Origin: Candidatus Hydrogenedentes bacterium UBA2224
Lineage (GTDB): Bacteria > Hydrogenedentota > Hydrogenedentia > Hydrogenedentales > SLHB01
NCBI GenBank assembly: GCA_002348185.1
Contig: DDYW01000022.1
Coordinates: 1-16,194, forward strand
DNA length: 16,194 bases
Reading direction: 5' to 3'
Part shown: piece by piece, positions 1 to 7,751 of the stretch
Layout of the letters: every line of letters begins with the position of its first letter
Position numbering within the stretch: the first letter of the stretch is position 1
Program-made: the position numbers and the translations under genes
Notes under the pieces: generated by a model
Seen by the model: only the letters and a program-made list of their open reading frames with translations
What the model was told of the DNA's origin: nothing
Database searches by the model: none

Positions 1-26
1 TCTGTCCATTCTGTCCATTCTGTCCG
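1..26. repeat. 9-nt tandem array at left edge (GTCC core)
   Basis: GTCC occurs at 4-7, 13-16 and 22-25, at an exact period of 9 nt; the repeat is GTCCATTCT with a degenerate last copy (GTCCGCCGC). The array is cut by the window edge and may be longer. Its reverse complement has the TGGAC core of the array at 16049-16107, and it joins the same 102-nt unit, so the two arrays belong to one composite element. Confidence 0.8.
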
Positions 27-123
27 CCGCACCGCGTTCGACCACCGGGCACGCCACTCGTTCCTCGTGTTCCCCCGTCAGCGGCAACCGCATTTGTGTC
101 GTGCTTATCCGGCGATTCGGGCC
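22..123 (+). repeat. Dispersed intergenic repeat unit, copy 1
   Basis: This stretch matches the reverse complement of 16053-15953 over about 101 nt, with 8 mismatches and one 1-nt indel by hand alignment (about 91% identity). Long identical blocks include CCGGGCACGCCACTCGTTCC and GTCAGCGGCAACCGCATT. Two small stems are kept in both copies: GCGG-CAA-CCGC (81-91) and a stem closing on GCGATT (108-121), where position 108 is T here (a T-G pair) and C in the other copy (a C-G pair). The indel shifts the reading frame, and the ATG at 15979 in copy 2 is ACA here, so the unit is probably not coding. Its family is not recognised. Confidence 0.85.
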
Positions 124-135
124 CATCCCGGGTGC

Positions 136-164
136 TTGATCCGCGGGGCCGGGAGTCGTATTAT
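136..164 (+). promoter_or_regulatory. Sigma70-like promoter upstream of comM
   Basis: A TTGATC -35 box (136-141) and a TATTAT -10 box (159-164) are separated by exactly 17 nt, giving a predicted start of transcription near 171 and a 5' leader of about 44 nt before the ATG at 215. The promoter begins only 12 nt after the repeat unit ends. The assignment rests on consensus matching alone. Confidence 0.5.
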
Positions 165-214
165 AGCAGACTGTTCTGTTATTGTGATCAACGCGGCGGG
201 GGTTATGTCGTTTT

Positions 215-1750
215 ATGTTGGCGCGGGTTCGATCGTGCGGCGTGCTGGGTATCGAGGGATACCCGCTGGACGTGGAGGTGGACAACCATCCCGGCCAGCG
301 GCGCTTCACGATGGTGGGCCTGCCCGACGCGGCGGTGAAAGAGAGCCAGGAGCGCGTGCAATCGGCGTTGCGGAGCGCGGGGTTCCGGTACCTGCGGGGC
401 GTGATCGTGGTCAATCTGGCGCCGGCGGACGTGCGGAAGGAAGGCAGCGCGCTCGACCTGCCTATCGCCCTGGGCATGGCCGCGGCGGGGGAGCAGCTCC
501 CCGCGTCGCGTTTTCCCGACTATGCGATTGTGGGGGAACTGGCGCTCGACGGGTCGGTGCGTCCGGTGGCGGGCGCGCTGTGCATGGCGATGGCCGCGCG
601 GGACCAGGGCCTGCGCGGCATCCTCGTTCCCCGGGCCAACGCCGAAGAGGCCGGGGTGGTCCCTGAGATCGACGTGATTCCGGTGGCGACCTTGAGCGAA
701 GCGGCGGAGTTTGTCACGGAACGCAGCGAGATCGTGCCGTTCCGGACCGACCTGCGCGGGGCCTTCTCGCAGGCCCAGGCGCAGTGTCCCGACCTGACCG
801 ATGTGAAGGGTCAGGCGCACGTGAAGCGCGCGCTGACCGTGGCCGCGGCGGGCTCGCATAACCTACTGATGATTGGCCCGCCCGGCACGGGCAAGACCAT
901 GCTTGCATCTCGCCTGCCGGGGATTCTCCCCGAGATGACGTTTGAGGATGCGCTCGAAACCACCCGGATCTACAGCGTGGCGGGCCATCTGAGCGACAGG
1001 GGAAACCTCGTCTGCCGCCGGCCGTTCCGCGCGCCGCATCACACCGCGACCACGGTAGCCATCAGCGGGGGCGGGCACGGCCTGCAGCCGATGCCCGGCG
1101 AAGTCAGCCTCGCCCACAACGGCGTGTTGTTTCTGGATGAACTGCCCGAGTTCAACCGCGCGGCGCTTGAAGTGTTGCGGCAGCCGCTCGAAGAGGGGCT
1201 GGTCCACATCCGCCGCGCATCCTATGCCGTGACCTTCCCGAGCCGGTTCATGCTGGTCGTGGCCATGAACCCGTGCCCGTGCGGATGCCGGACCGATCCC
1301 CGCCGTGAATGCCGGTGCAGCGTGGGCGAGGTCCAGCGGTACTTGAGCCGGCTGTCGGGACCGCTGCTGGACCGCATCGACATCCACGTGGACGTGCCCG
1401 CCTTGTCCTTCGAAGAGCTGTCCGACGACCGGCCCAGCGGGGCGACCACGGCCCAGGTTCGCGCGCAAGTGCACGCGGCGCGCGAACGCCAGCATGCCCG
1501 CCATGACGGACGCTACCGGGGGAATGCCCATCTCGACGCGACTGCCACGCGCGCCCATTGTGTGATCAGCGCGAGCGGGAAAGCCCTGCTGGAAACCGCG
1601 CTTGAACGCATGGGCCTGAGCGCCCGCGCCTACGACAAGATCCTGCGCGTCGCCCGCACCCTGGCCGACCTCGATGACCAGGAACACATCCGCGAACACC
1701 ACCTCGCCGAAGCCATTCAGTACCGCAGCCTGGACCTGGAGATGCGGTAA
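215..1750 (+). CDS. comM: YifB/ComM family Mg-chelatase-like AAA+ ATPase
   Basis: This 511-residue protein has the full ComM architecture. An N-terminal Lon/ChlI-like domain carries FTMVGLPDAAVKES and NLAPADVRKEG (about residues 31-77). The AAA+ core has Walker A GPPGTGKT (221-228), Walker B VLFLDEL (304-310) and the sensor segment AMNPCPCGC. Cysteines 354, 356, 358, 366 and 368 form a probable zinc-binding cluster. A Mg_chelatase_C domain ends the protein. ComM of naturally competent bacteria is a hexameric helicase that promotes branch migration during integration of transforming DNA; the family also occurs widely in bacteria not known to be competent, so the role here is inferred. The ATG at 215 fits the usual N-terminus; a GGGGG run (198-202) lies 12 nt upstream as a weak ribosome site. 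The length is normal for the family. Confidence 0.93.
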   Translation: MLARVRSCGVLGIEGYPLDVEVDNHPGQRRFTMVGLPDAAVKESQERVQSALRSAGFRYLRGVIVVNLAPADVRKEGSALDLPIALGMAAAGEQLPASRFPDYAIVGELALDGSVRPVAGALCMAMAARDQGLRGILVPRANAEEAGVVPEIDVIPVATLSEAAEFVTERSEIVPFRTDLRGAFSQAQAQCPDLTDVKGQAHVKRALTVAAAGSHNLLMIGPPGTGKTMLASRLPGILPEMTFEDALETTRIYSVAGHLSDRGNLVCRRPFRAPHHTATTVAISGGGHGLQPMPGEVSLAHNGVLFLDELPEFNRAALEVLRQPLEEGLVHIRRASYAVTFPSRFMLVVAMNPCPCGCRTDPRRECRCSVGEVQRYLSRLSGPLLDRIDIHVDVPALSFEELSDDRPSGATTAQVRAQVHAARERQHARHDGRYRGNAHLDATATRAHCVISASGKALLETALERMGLSARAYDKILRVARTLADLDDQEHIREHHLAEAIQYRSLDLEMR

Positions 1751-1805
1751 TCGCGGGCGGACCGCCACGAGTCTGGCAACTTTCAGGACCGTTTGCGCCG
1801 GGCTC

Positions 1806-1835
1806 GTGACGCTGTGGTCCTGCGTCTGTTATGAT
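1806..1835 (+). promoter_or_regulatory. Candidate extended -10 promoter for the antiporter gene
   Basis: TGTTATGAT (1827-1835) is a good extended -10 element with hexamer TATGAT at 1830-1835. The -35 region is weak: GTGACG at 1806-1811 with an 18-nt spacer. The gap between comM and the antiporter (1751-1925) is long enough for an independent promoter. A short GC-rich inverted repeat (GGCGGACCGCC, about 1756-1766) lies just after the comM stop but has no T-run, so it is not called as a terminator. Confidence 0.4.
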
Positions 1836-1925
1836 GGCGGCGCGGAGCGTTTTGTCGCGAAACGCGCGAATCGCCGTCACGAACCGAAAGGTGGACAACG
1901 AGATTCAGCAGAAGATGACTGGTTT

Positions 1926-3875
1926 ATGATAGATCCCGCATTGATTCTTCTTGTGATTGGGTTCCTGGTTCTGGCCAGTATCCTGGCGAGCCGGGTGTCG
2001 GATCGGGCAGGGGTGCCCACCCTGATCGTATTTCTCTGCATCGGCATGCTGGCGGGCTCGGACGGTCCGGGCGGGATCACATTCAACAACACCCAGGCGG
2101 CCAACCTGGTCGGTACGGTAGCGCTGGCGTTTATCCTGTTTGCCGGCGGCCTGGACACCCACTGGGGCGCGGTGCGTCCCGTGCTGGGGCGCGGCATCCT
2201 GTTGGCCACCGTCGGCGTTGTGGTTACGGCGGGTCTGGTCGGGATCTTCATGTGGAGAGTGCTCGGCTTTGACCTCCTGACCGGTCTTCTCGTGGGTTCG
2301 ATTGTCTCGTCGACGGACGCGGCAGCGGTGTTCGCCATCATGCGCCGCCGGGGCGTGAGCCTGAAGGGCCAGTTGAAACCCCTGCTCGAACTCGAGTCGG
2401 GAAGCAACGACCCGATGGCCATCTTTCTTACGACAGGCATGACGCGGCTGCTCATGGAACCGGATTTTGAATGGGTGGCGCTCATCCCTGCGCTTGCGTG
2501 GAACATGCTGGGCGGAATCGTGATGGGCCTGCTGGCGGGGAAAATGGCGGCCCTGCTGTTCAACCGGATCCGGCTCGGGTACGAAGGGCTGTATCCCGTG
2601 CTGAGCATCAGCATCGTGCTGCTGACCTTCGGAATGACGCAGTTCATCAAGTGCAACGGGTATCTTGCCGTGTACCTGTGCGGCATCATGCTGAATGCAT
2701 CGCGCTTCAATTACAACCTCTATGTGACGAAATTCCACGACGGGCTCGCCTGGCTCATGCAGATCGGCCTGTTCCTGGTGCTGGGGCTGCTGGTCTACCC
2801 GTCGCAGCTTCCCCGAATCGCCCTGACCGCCATCCCGGTGGTGCTGTTCCTGATGGCCGTGGCGCGGCCGGTTGCGGTGGCGCTCGGCCTGGCGGGAAGC
2901 AGTTTCTCGTGGCAGGAACGCGCGTTAACCGCGTGGACCGGCCTTCGCGGCGCGGTGCCGATCGTCTTGGCAACGTTTCCGCTGATGGCGGGGTATTCGC
3001 AATCGGACATGGTGTTCAACATCGTGTTTTTCATCGTGCTGACCTCGGTGCTGATCCAGGGCACGCTGCTGATGCCGGTGGCACGCTGGCTCAAGGTGGA
3101 CAAACCGCTGCCGCCGCTGCCCCGGTACACGCTCCAGATTCAGCGGGAAGGCCAGGTGCAGGGTGAGACGCGTGAGATCGAGATTCTACCTTCCATGGCG
3201 GCGGTGGGGCGAACCGTGGCCGATCTCGACATCCCGGCCGGCGTCTTGATCCTGTTGATCGGGCGCGGGGACGGATTTGTCGTGCCCCGGGGACAGACGC
3301 GCATCGAGCCCTACGACACCCTCTTGATGATGGGCGACCCGGACGTGCTGCGCGAAGCAGGCGACGTGCTTCTTTCCCCGAGGCCCACGGTCCGGCAGCG
3401 GGAACCGCTGGACGACCCGCTCGCGATGCTGCCCGACACCACCGAGCCGAAATACCTGTCAAAGCACGTCGTGGTGGCGGGGTTTGGGCGCGTGGGCCGG
3501 CGTCTTTGCGAGAGACTGGAAGCACGGAACGTGCCGGTGGTCGTGATCGACCAGGACCGCGAACTCGTCCAGCGGCTCCGCGAAGGCAAGTACGCGGCGG
3601 TGGCGGGCGATGCGGCGACCGCGATGGCGCTTGCGCAGGCCCATGTGGCGCGGGCCGCGATGCTGGTTGTTGCCTCTCTCGATATCCTGAAGACCACCGA
3701 GCTCTCGGCACTGGCCAGACAACTGAATCCGGCCATTGAGATCGTCATCTGTGCCGAAAGCGGGATGGAGGCGAATTTGCTCGAACGCGAACAGGTGGGC
3801 ACGGTATTCCTGAGCGAGGAAACCTTGGCCGGAAGCGTCGCTCAGTTTGTTCTTCAACGGCTGCGCCGTGAGTAG
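1926..3875 (+). CDS. CPA1-family cation/proton antiporter with RCK_C and RCK_N domains
   Basis: This is a predicted inner-membrane monovalent cation/H+ antiporter of 649 residues, of the NhaP2/CvrA type. Residues 1 to about 390 form roughly 12 hydrophobic helices and contain the CPA1 signatures SSTDAAAVF (128-136) and LESGSNDPM (156-164), with the Asn161-Asp162 pair of the ion-binding site. An RCK_C (TrkA-C) domain follows at about 403-482. Next comes an RCK_N (TrkA-N) Rossmann domain from about 513, with GFGRVG (519-524) and Asp542 at the end of the second strand, which suggests NAD(H) control. Exchange of K+ or Na+ is inferred from the family. The reading frame is open back to 1674, but that part overlaps comM and is not protein-like, so the ATG at 1926 (MIDPALILL) is preferred; its ribosome site is weak. 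Confidence 0.88.
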   Translation: MIDPALILLVIGFLVLASILASRVSDRAGVPTLIVFLCIGMLAGSDGPGGITFNNTQAANLVGTVALAFILFAGGLDTHWGAVRPVLGRGILLATVGVVVTAGLVGIFMWRVLGFDLLTGLLVGSIVSSTDAAAVFAIMRRRGVSLKGQLKPLLELESGSNDPMAIFLTTGMTRLLMEPDFEWVALIPALAWNMLGGIVMGLLAGKMAALLFNRIRLGYEGLYPVLSISIVLLTFGMTQFIKCNGYLAVYLCGIMLNASRFNYNLYVTKFHDGLAWLMQIGLFLVLGLLVYPSQLPRIALTAIPVVLFLMAVARPVAVALGLAGSSFSWQERALTAWTGLRGAVPIVLATFPLMAGYSQSDMVFNIVFFIVLTSVLIQGTLLMPVARWLKVDKPLPPLPRYTLQIQREGQVQGETREIEILPSMAAVGRTVADLDIPAGVLILLIGRGDGFVVPRGQTRIEPYDTLLMMGDPDVLREAGDVLLSPRPTVRQREPLDDPLAMLPDTTEPKYLSKHVVVAGFGRVGRRLCERLEARNVPVVVIDQDRELVQRLREGKYAAVAGDAATAMALAQAHVARAAMLVVASLDILKTTELSALARQLNPAIEIVICAESGMEANLLEREQVGTVFLSEETLAGSVAQFVLQRLRRE

Positions 3876-4208
3876 AAGGCAGACCGGTTCTAGGCGCCCG
3901 CCCCGCCGCGACAATGTGTCCCCGTGCATGCAGCCCCGGGAAATGCGCCACCATTGAATGCGCCCTGAACGGGCAGCCCGAGCAAACAGGCTAAGGAGCA
4001 ATACCGAACCGGCACTCGGCGATCCCCCCCTGTGGACGATGCAGGGAAAAACGGCCGGCGTCTCCTCCCATTCTTCCCACACCTTCCCATCTAAAAACAC
4101 CACGCGGGTCGTCGTGGCCGGTTCGTGAAGAAGACGGCCGTTCCGGTGTATTCTAGGGTCCGCGATTGCTGCGGAGAACGTATCGTGCATCCAGCGGAGG
4201 ACCCAGCC
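3876..4208. other. 333-nt intergenic region, no convincing gene
   Basis: No ORF here resembles a known protein. The visible structure is small: GCCC-TGAAC-GGGC (3962-3974), CCCTG/CAGGG arms around 4029-4047, and TCCCA at 4066, 4075 and 4085. A TATTCT box (4149-4154) could be the -10 of a promoter for the GH172 gene, but no good -35 is seen. No T-run terminator for the antiporter gene was found. The GH172 frame is open from 4125, but its first 28 codons lack secretion or family features. Confidence 0.5.
4066..4089. repeat. Possible short degenerate 9-10 nt array (TCCCA core)
   Basis: TCCCA occurs at 4066-4070, 4075-4079 and 4085-4089, at steps of 9 and 10 nt; on the other strand this reads TGGGA. 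It resembles the GTCCA/TGGAC arrays at the window ends in period and in the CCATTCT segment. With only three copies of a 5-nt core, chance in pyrimidine-rich DNA is possible. Confidence 0.3.
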
Positions 4209-5705
4209 ATGACACGTCGCCTTGTCTGCCTCATTCTGACGGTCGCGCTCGGGAGCGCGGCGGCCATCGCCGCCGAATCCCTGCCGTTCGGGAACCTGGA
4301 AACCCTGACCCGGCTCCAGCCGGGCCGGACGATGCGGTCGTCGACCAGCGACCCCGACTGGCACAACGGCAACGGCGACGCGCGTCCCATTGCGCCGGGC
4401 GAGACGCTGGTGCTGGCCGAGCTCGAGGGTCCGGGCGTGATCGGCCATCTGTGGAACACCATCGCGGCCGAGGAGCGCGGCTATGCGCGTCTCCTGGTGC
4501 TGCGGATGTACTGGGACGGCGAAGAGGAACCGTCGGTCGAGGCGCCGGTCGGCGATTTCTTCGGGATCGGCCACGGGCTGGACCGGCCGTACGTGTCGCT
4601 GCCGTTCACGATCTCGTCGGAAGGCCGCGCGCGCAACTGTTACTGGCCGATGCCGTTCCGCAAATCCGCGCGCATTACCGTCACCAACGAGGGCCGGAAA
4701 CGGGTCAATGCGTTTTACTCATACGTGGACTGGCGGCAAGTTCCCGAACTGCCTGGGGACACGGTCTATTTCCACGCGATGTACCGGCAGGAATACCCCA
4801 CGGTCATGGGGCAGAATTACCTGATCGCCGACATCGCCGGGCGCGGCCATTATGTGGGCACCGTACTCAACAGCGAACAGCTTTCGGCGGGCTGGTTCGG
4901 GGAAGGCGACGACTTCTTCTTCATCGACGGCGAAGACGAACCGAGCCTGCGCGGCACGGGCACCGAAGACTATTTCTGCGACGCGTGGGGATTCCGCAGC
5001 CAGGATGGCCCGTTCTACGGCACGCCGCTGTTTGAGGGATACGAGGCGATGAACCGCACGAGCGCGTACCGGTGGCACATCACGGATCCGGTCCTGTTCG
5101 AGAAGTCGTTGCGCGTCGAGATCGAGCACAAGGGCGCGGCCTTTGATGACGCGGGCCAGGTCATCTCGGGATTCACGGAACGCAGCGACAACTTCTCGTC
5201 GGTGGCGTACTGGTACCAGACCGAGCCGCACAAGCCGTTCCCGGCGCTGCCGCCCGCCTACGACCGGTTGAGTATCGATTACGCCAACATGGCCGAAGCG
5301 GAACAGTGGCTGGGCTCGGCGGTCACCGATGGCGTTGCGCCGGGGCTCCAGGAAGGCGGCGCGTGGAGCGCCGGCGGCCAGGTGTTCTGGACCTGCACCG
5401 AGCCGGATAAGTCGCTTACGCTCACCTTCGACGTGGCGGAGGCCGGCGCCTACAACCTTCTGTTTGTCCTCACTCACTCCTACGACTACGGCATCTTCGA
5501 GTTCTCGCTCGACGGTCAGCCGCTGGGCCGGGCCATGGACCTCTACAACACGGCGGTTGCGGTCAACGAACATCACATGGGCACGCGCGAACTGGACGCG
5601 GGTCCGCACACCATCACGGTAAAGAACGCGGGCAAAGCCGCGGAATCCAAGGGGTATTACTTCGGGTTTGACGGGATGATCCTGAGCCGGACGAAGCAAC
5701 TGTAG
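4209..5705 (+). CDS. Exported DUF2961 (GH172-type) glycoside hydrolase
   Basis: This 498-residue protein starts with a probable signal peptide (MTRRLVCLILTVALGSAAAIAA, given here only as positions 1-22). The DUF2961 fold fills about residues 25-375, with LEGPGVIGHLWNT near the start and the family signature at 229-256: GEGDD, FFIDGE and GTGTEDYF. DUF2961 is now the CAZy family GH172, whose known members act on alpha-D-fructofuranosides or D-arabinofuranosides. Glu232 and Glu253 are 21 residues apart, the same spacing as I recall for the two catalytic glutamates of the bifidobacterial enzyme. The last 120 residues look like a beta-sandwich. GGAGG (4196-4200), 8 nt before the ATG at 4209, supports this start over codon 4125. 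The substrate cannot be read from sequence. It is probably cotranscribed with the next gene, 56 nt away. Confidence 0.87.
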   Translation: MTRRLVCLILTVALGSAAAIAAESLPFGNLETLTRLQPGRTMRSSTSDPDWHNGNGDARPIAPGETLVLAELEGPGVIGHLWNTIAAEERGYARLLVLRMYWDGEEEPSVEAPVGDFFGIGHGLDRPYVSLPFTISSEGRARNCYWPMPFRKSARITVTNEGRKRVNAFYSYVDWRQVPELPGDTVYFHAMYRQEYPTVMGQNYLIADIAGRGHYVGTVLNSEQLSAGWFGEGDDFFFIDGEDEPSLRGTGTEDYFCDAWGFRSQDGPFYGTPLFEGYEAMNRTSAYRWHITDPVLFEKSLRVEIEHKGAAFDDAGQVISGFTERSDNFSSVAYWYQTEPHKPFPALPPAYDRLSIDYANMAEAEQWLGSAVTDGVAPGLQEGGAWSAGGQVFWTCTEPDKSLTLTFDVAEAGAYNLLFVLTHSYDYGIFEFSLDGQPLGRAMDLYNTAVAVNEHHMGTRELDAGPHTITVKNAGKAAESKGYYFGFDGMILSRTKQL

Positions 5706-5714
5706 GACGCCTCG

Positions 5715-5734
5715 GGCGGGGCAGCGTCCCCGCC
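5715..5734 (+). other. Strong intergenic stem-loop
   Basis: GGCGGGG (5715-5721) pairs perfectly with CCCCGCC (5728-5734) around a 6-nt loop. It lies in the 56-nt gap between the GH172 gene and the barrel gene. No T-run follows, so it is more likely an mRNA-stabilising or processing structure than an intrinsic terminator. Such stems also arise easily in GC-rich DNA. Confidence 0.45.
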
Positions 5735-5761
5735 GGCATCCGCCACGGGGAGAGACGCAAA

Positions 5762-7618
5762 ATGACCGCGATGACGCTTACGTGCACGATGGTGTTGGCT
5801 GCGATGCTGGGCGCAACCGGCGAGGCGCTGGATGCCGCGGTGGTTCTCCGTATGCCGCCGCCCGGCGCCGAGACGTCCCCGCCCGAACCGGGCCTCGCGT
5901 ACGGTCCGGTGGAGGGTTTCGTCCCCCCGCGAACCATCGTGTTTTCGGTGGGTCCCGAGGAGCTCGAGGCCGACGCGGAGGCGTGGGTGGCGCACGGCGT
6001 GACGGCGTTCTTCCTCGATTTCATCGCGCGCGAGTGGTCGAGCGACATCTGGGCGCGGGACGGCAAACCGTGGACCATCGGCGAATCCGACGAGTCATTT
6101 CAGGCGGCAAAACGCGCCAACGCCAAGTGCGCGTCGCTTGGCGCGGAGACGTTTCTCAAGGTGTCGTTCGACAACTATTTCGAGTGGTTTAACGACCTGA
6201 TGTGGCAGCAGGCGTACCACAATTTCCGGCAGTTTGCGATCTTCGCCCGTGAAACCGGATGCACGGGCCTGGCGCTGGACATCGAGTATGTGGGCGAACA
6301 GTACCGGTTCGATTGGGACGGCTACACGTACGAGGGGTATACGAAGGCCGGCCTCGCGAACGCGATCCGCGAACGCATGACCCGGGTCGCCGAGATCCTG
6401 TACGACGAGTTTCCAGACATGGTCTTCCTCACGTTTCCGGAACAGGGTCTGGGGCTGGGGTCCATCATCCATACGGCGTGGCTCGAGGAAGCCGCCCGCC
6501 GCAACGCCCCCGGCGGCGTACATTACTGCACCGAGCACACGTACCGCGACACCAACATCCGCGACGTGTTCGCGTACACCTGGGCGATCAACGACCTGTT
6601 CCACCGGCTGCTGACGCCGCGCGCCTGGGCCTATTGGCAGGAACGCTGCTCGATTGCGATCGGCTTGTGGCCGTTCGGGTTCAATTACGAGAACGTGTTC
6701 GAACCGGGCCTCAGCGTCGAGCAGTACCGGCAGGGCTATGCGGCGTCGCTGATGGTTTCGCAGCGCTACAACTGGATTTACAGCCACAATTGCCGCGATC
6801 TGCTCATCAACCGCAACGCCGACAAATACACCGGCAAGGAACCCCTGCAGGCTTTTCTTGACGTGGTACAGAAAAAGGAGATGGTTACCACCGCTCCGTA
6901 TCCCGCCCTCGCGGCGGCATTGCGGGCGAGGGACCTTCGCGATTACGCGCCCGAACTCGAGCGCATGCCGTTTGTCGGGTTCGTGGGACCCAACGATGTG
7001 CCCCGTCTCGAGGTGGCCCCCGCGGGGCTCTGGGACCGCGATGAGCTCGAACGCTGCTGGGCCCTCGCCCTGCAGTATCCCCGGGGCGGGGAGCCCCACC
7101 TGCGGCAGGCGTTCGGCACGGTCACCGACTGGATGGTCATCGGCCCGTTTCGCGGCGCGGAGGGCTTCACGGGGCACCACGCGGTGTACCCGCCCGAAGA
7201 AAACCTCGATTTCAGCGCGGAGTACGACGGCGCGGGAGGCACGCTGCGGTGGCAGGAACTCCGCCAGGCGGACGACCGCGCCAGCGTGAACCTCGCGGGC
7301 GCACTGGGCGCCGCGGACCACGCCACGGCCTATGCCTGCTGCTATGTCACGTCGCCCGGCGAACGCAAGGCCCAGTTCCGCATCGGCACCAACGACGCGG
7401 GAAAGATGTGGGTCAACGGAACGCTCGTGTACGATTATCCCCACGAAGGGTCGGCGCTACTCGACCGGGACATCGTGAACCTCACCCTGCCCGCGGGGAC
7501 CGTGCCCGTGCTTATCAAGGTCACCAACGGCCTGCTGAACTGGGGTTTCGTGTTCCGTGTGACGGACGGCAGCGGCCGCGCCATGGACGACCTCGTGTTC
7601 TCGCTCACGCCCCCGTGA
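5762..7618 (+). CDS. Exported putative glycosidase-like barrel protein with C-terminal beta-sandwich
   Basis: I do not recognise a named family for this 618-residue protein. It starts with a hydrophobic stretch (MTAMTLTCTMVLAAMLGAT), so export is likely. Residues about 38-370 alternate strands and helices like a TIM barrel: FFLDFIAREW, ETFLKVSFDNYFEWF, GLALDIEYVGEQ (Asp173 and Glu175, DxE at a strand end) and MVFLTFPEQG. The acidic strand ends and aromatic residues suggest a glycoside hydrolase-like fold. Residues about 455-618 (DWMVIGPF, FRIGTNDAGKMWVNG, VLIKVTNG) resemble the carbohydrate-binding-like beta-sandwich common on exported hydrolases of environmental bacteria. GGGGAG, about 8 nt before the ATG at 5762, supports the start; the ATG at 5771 is an alternative. 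The GH172 gene 56 nt upstream suggests a shared glycan substrate, by inference. Confidence 0.75.
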   Translation: MTAMTLTCTMVLAAMLGATGEALDAAVVLRMPPPGAETSPPEPGLAYGPVEGFVPPRTIVFSVGPEELEADAEAWVAHGVTAFFLDFIAREWSSDIWARDGKPWTIGESDESFQAAKRANAKCASLGAETFLKVSFDNYFEWFNDLMWQQAYHNFRQFAIFARETGCTGLALDIEYVGEQYRFDWDGYTYEGYTKAGLANAIRERMTRVAEILYDEFPDMVFLTFPEQGLGLGSIIHTAWLEEAARRNAPGGVHYCTEHTYRDTNIRDVFAYTWAINDLFHRLLTPRAWAYWQERCSIAIGLWPFGFNYENVFEPGLSVEQYRQGYAASLMVSQRYNWIYSHNCRDLLINRNADKYTGKEPLQAFLDVVQKKEMVTTAPYPALAAALRARDLRDYAPELERMPFVGFVGPNDVPRLEVAPAGLWDRDELERCWALALQYPRGGEPHLRQAFGTVTDWMVIGPFRGAEGFTGHHAVYPPEENLDFSAEYDGAGGTLRWQELRQADDRASVNLAGALGAADHATAYACCYVTSPGERKAQFRIGTNDAGKMWVNGTLVYDYPHEGSALLDRDIVNLTLPAGTVPVLIKVTNGLLNWGFVFRVTDGSGRAMDDLVFSLTPP

Positions 7619-7635
7619 CGCGCTCGGCCGTGTCG

Positions 7636-7664
7636 TTGAAGGACTCGGGGGGCTCTGCTATCAT
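7636..7664 (+). promoter_or_regulatory. Strong sigma70-like promoter for tyrS
   Basis: TTGAAG (7636-7641), a 17-nt spacer and TATCAT (7659-7664) form the best promoter in the window, with an extended -10 TG one base before the hexamer. Transcription should start near 7671, giving tyrS a leader of about 170 nt. Confidence 0.6.
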
Positions 7665-7670
7665 CGCGGG

Positions 7671-7751
7671 ATGATTACGGCACGAGCCCAGCGCGATGGA
7701 GGGTTTCACGAAGGCGCCGCCGGCGTCTTCCGCTCGTACCGTCGTGCCTGA
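7671..7751 (+). other. Candidate 26-codon leader ORF in the tyrS leader
   Basis: An ATG at 7671 opens 26 codons ending in TGA (peptide MITARAQRDGGFHEGAAG, then VFRSYRRA). Its A falls at the predicted transcription start, so the message would be leaderless for this ORF. It holds a single Tyr codon, the fourth from the end, and the frame spans the stem-loops listed below. One Tyr codon is weak support for tyrosine-dependent attenuation, and chance is a real alternative. Confidence 0.25.
7679..7748 (+). promoter_or_regulatory. Nested stem-loop structure in the tyrS leader
   Basis: An outer stem pairs GGCACGA (7679-7685) with TCGTGCC (7742-7748). Inside it, GAAGGCGCC (7710-7718) pairs with GGCGTCTTC (7722-7730) around a 3-nt loop, nine pairs including one G-T. 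No T-box sequence (AGGGTGGNACCGCG) and no T-run are present, so it is not a standard T-box. A regulatory role is inferred from position and folding only. Confidence 0.4.

Noticed and set aside
1..30. CRISPR array at the left edge, and likewise at 16049-16107
   Set aside because: The period is 9 nt, far too short for CRISPR repeats and spacers, and no cas genes are present.
203..859. Long minus-strand ORF opposite comM, with similar long antisense ORFs opposite the antiporter, tyrS, barrel and lipoprotein genes
   Set aside because: The plus-strand proteins have clear family motifs. The antisense translations are rich in Arg, Pro and His without domains, as expected for shadows in GC-rich DNA.
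1674..1925. N-terminal extension of the antiporter
   Set aside because: It overlaps comM, is polar and low in family resemblance, and the membrane protein begins properly at 1926.
5715..5734. Intrinsic terminator between the GH172 and barrel genes
   Set aside because: The stem is strong but no T-run follows and the genes look cotranscribed.
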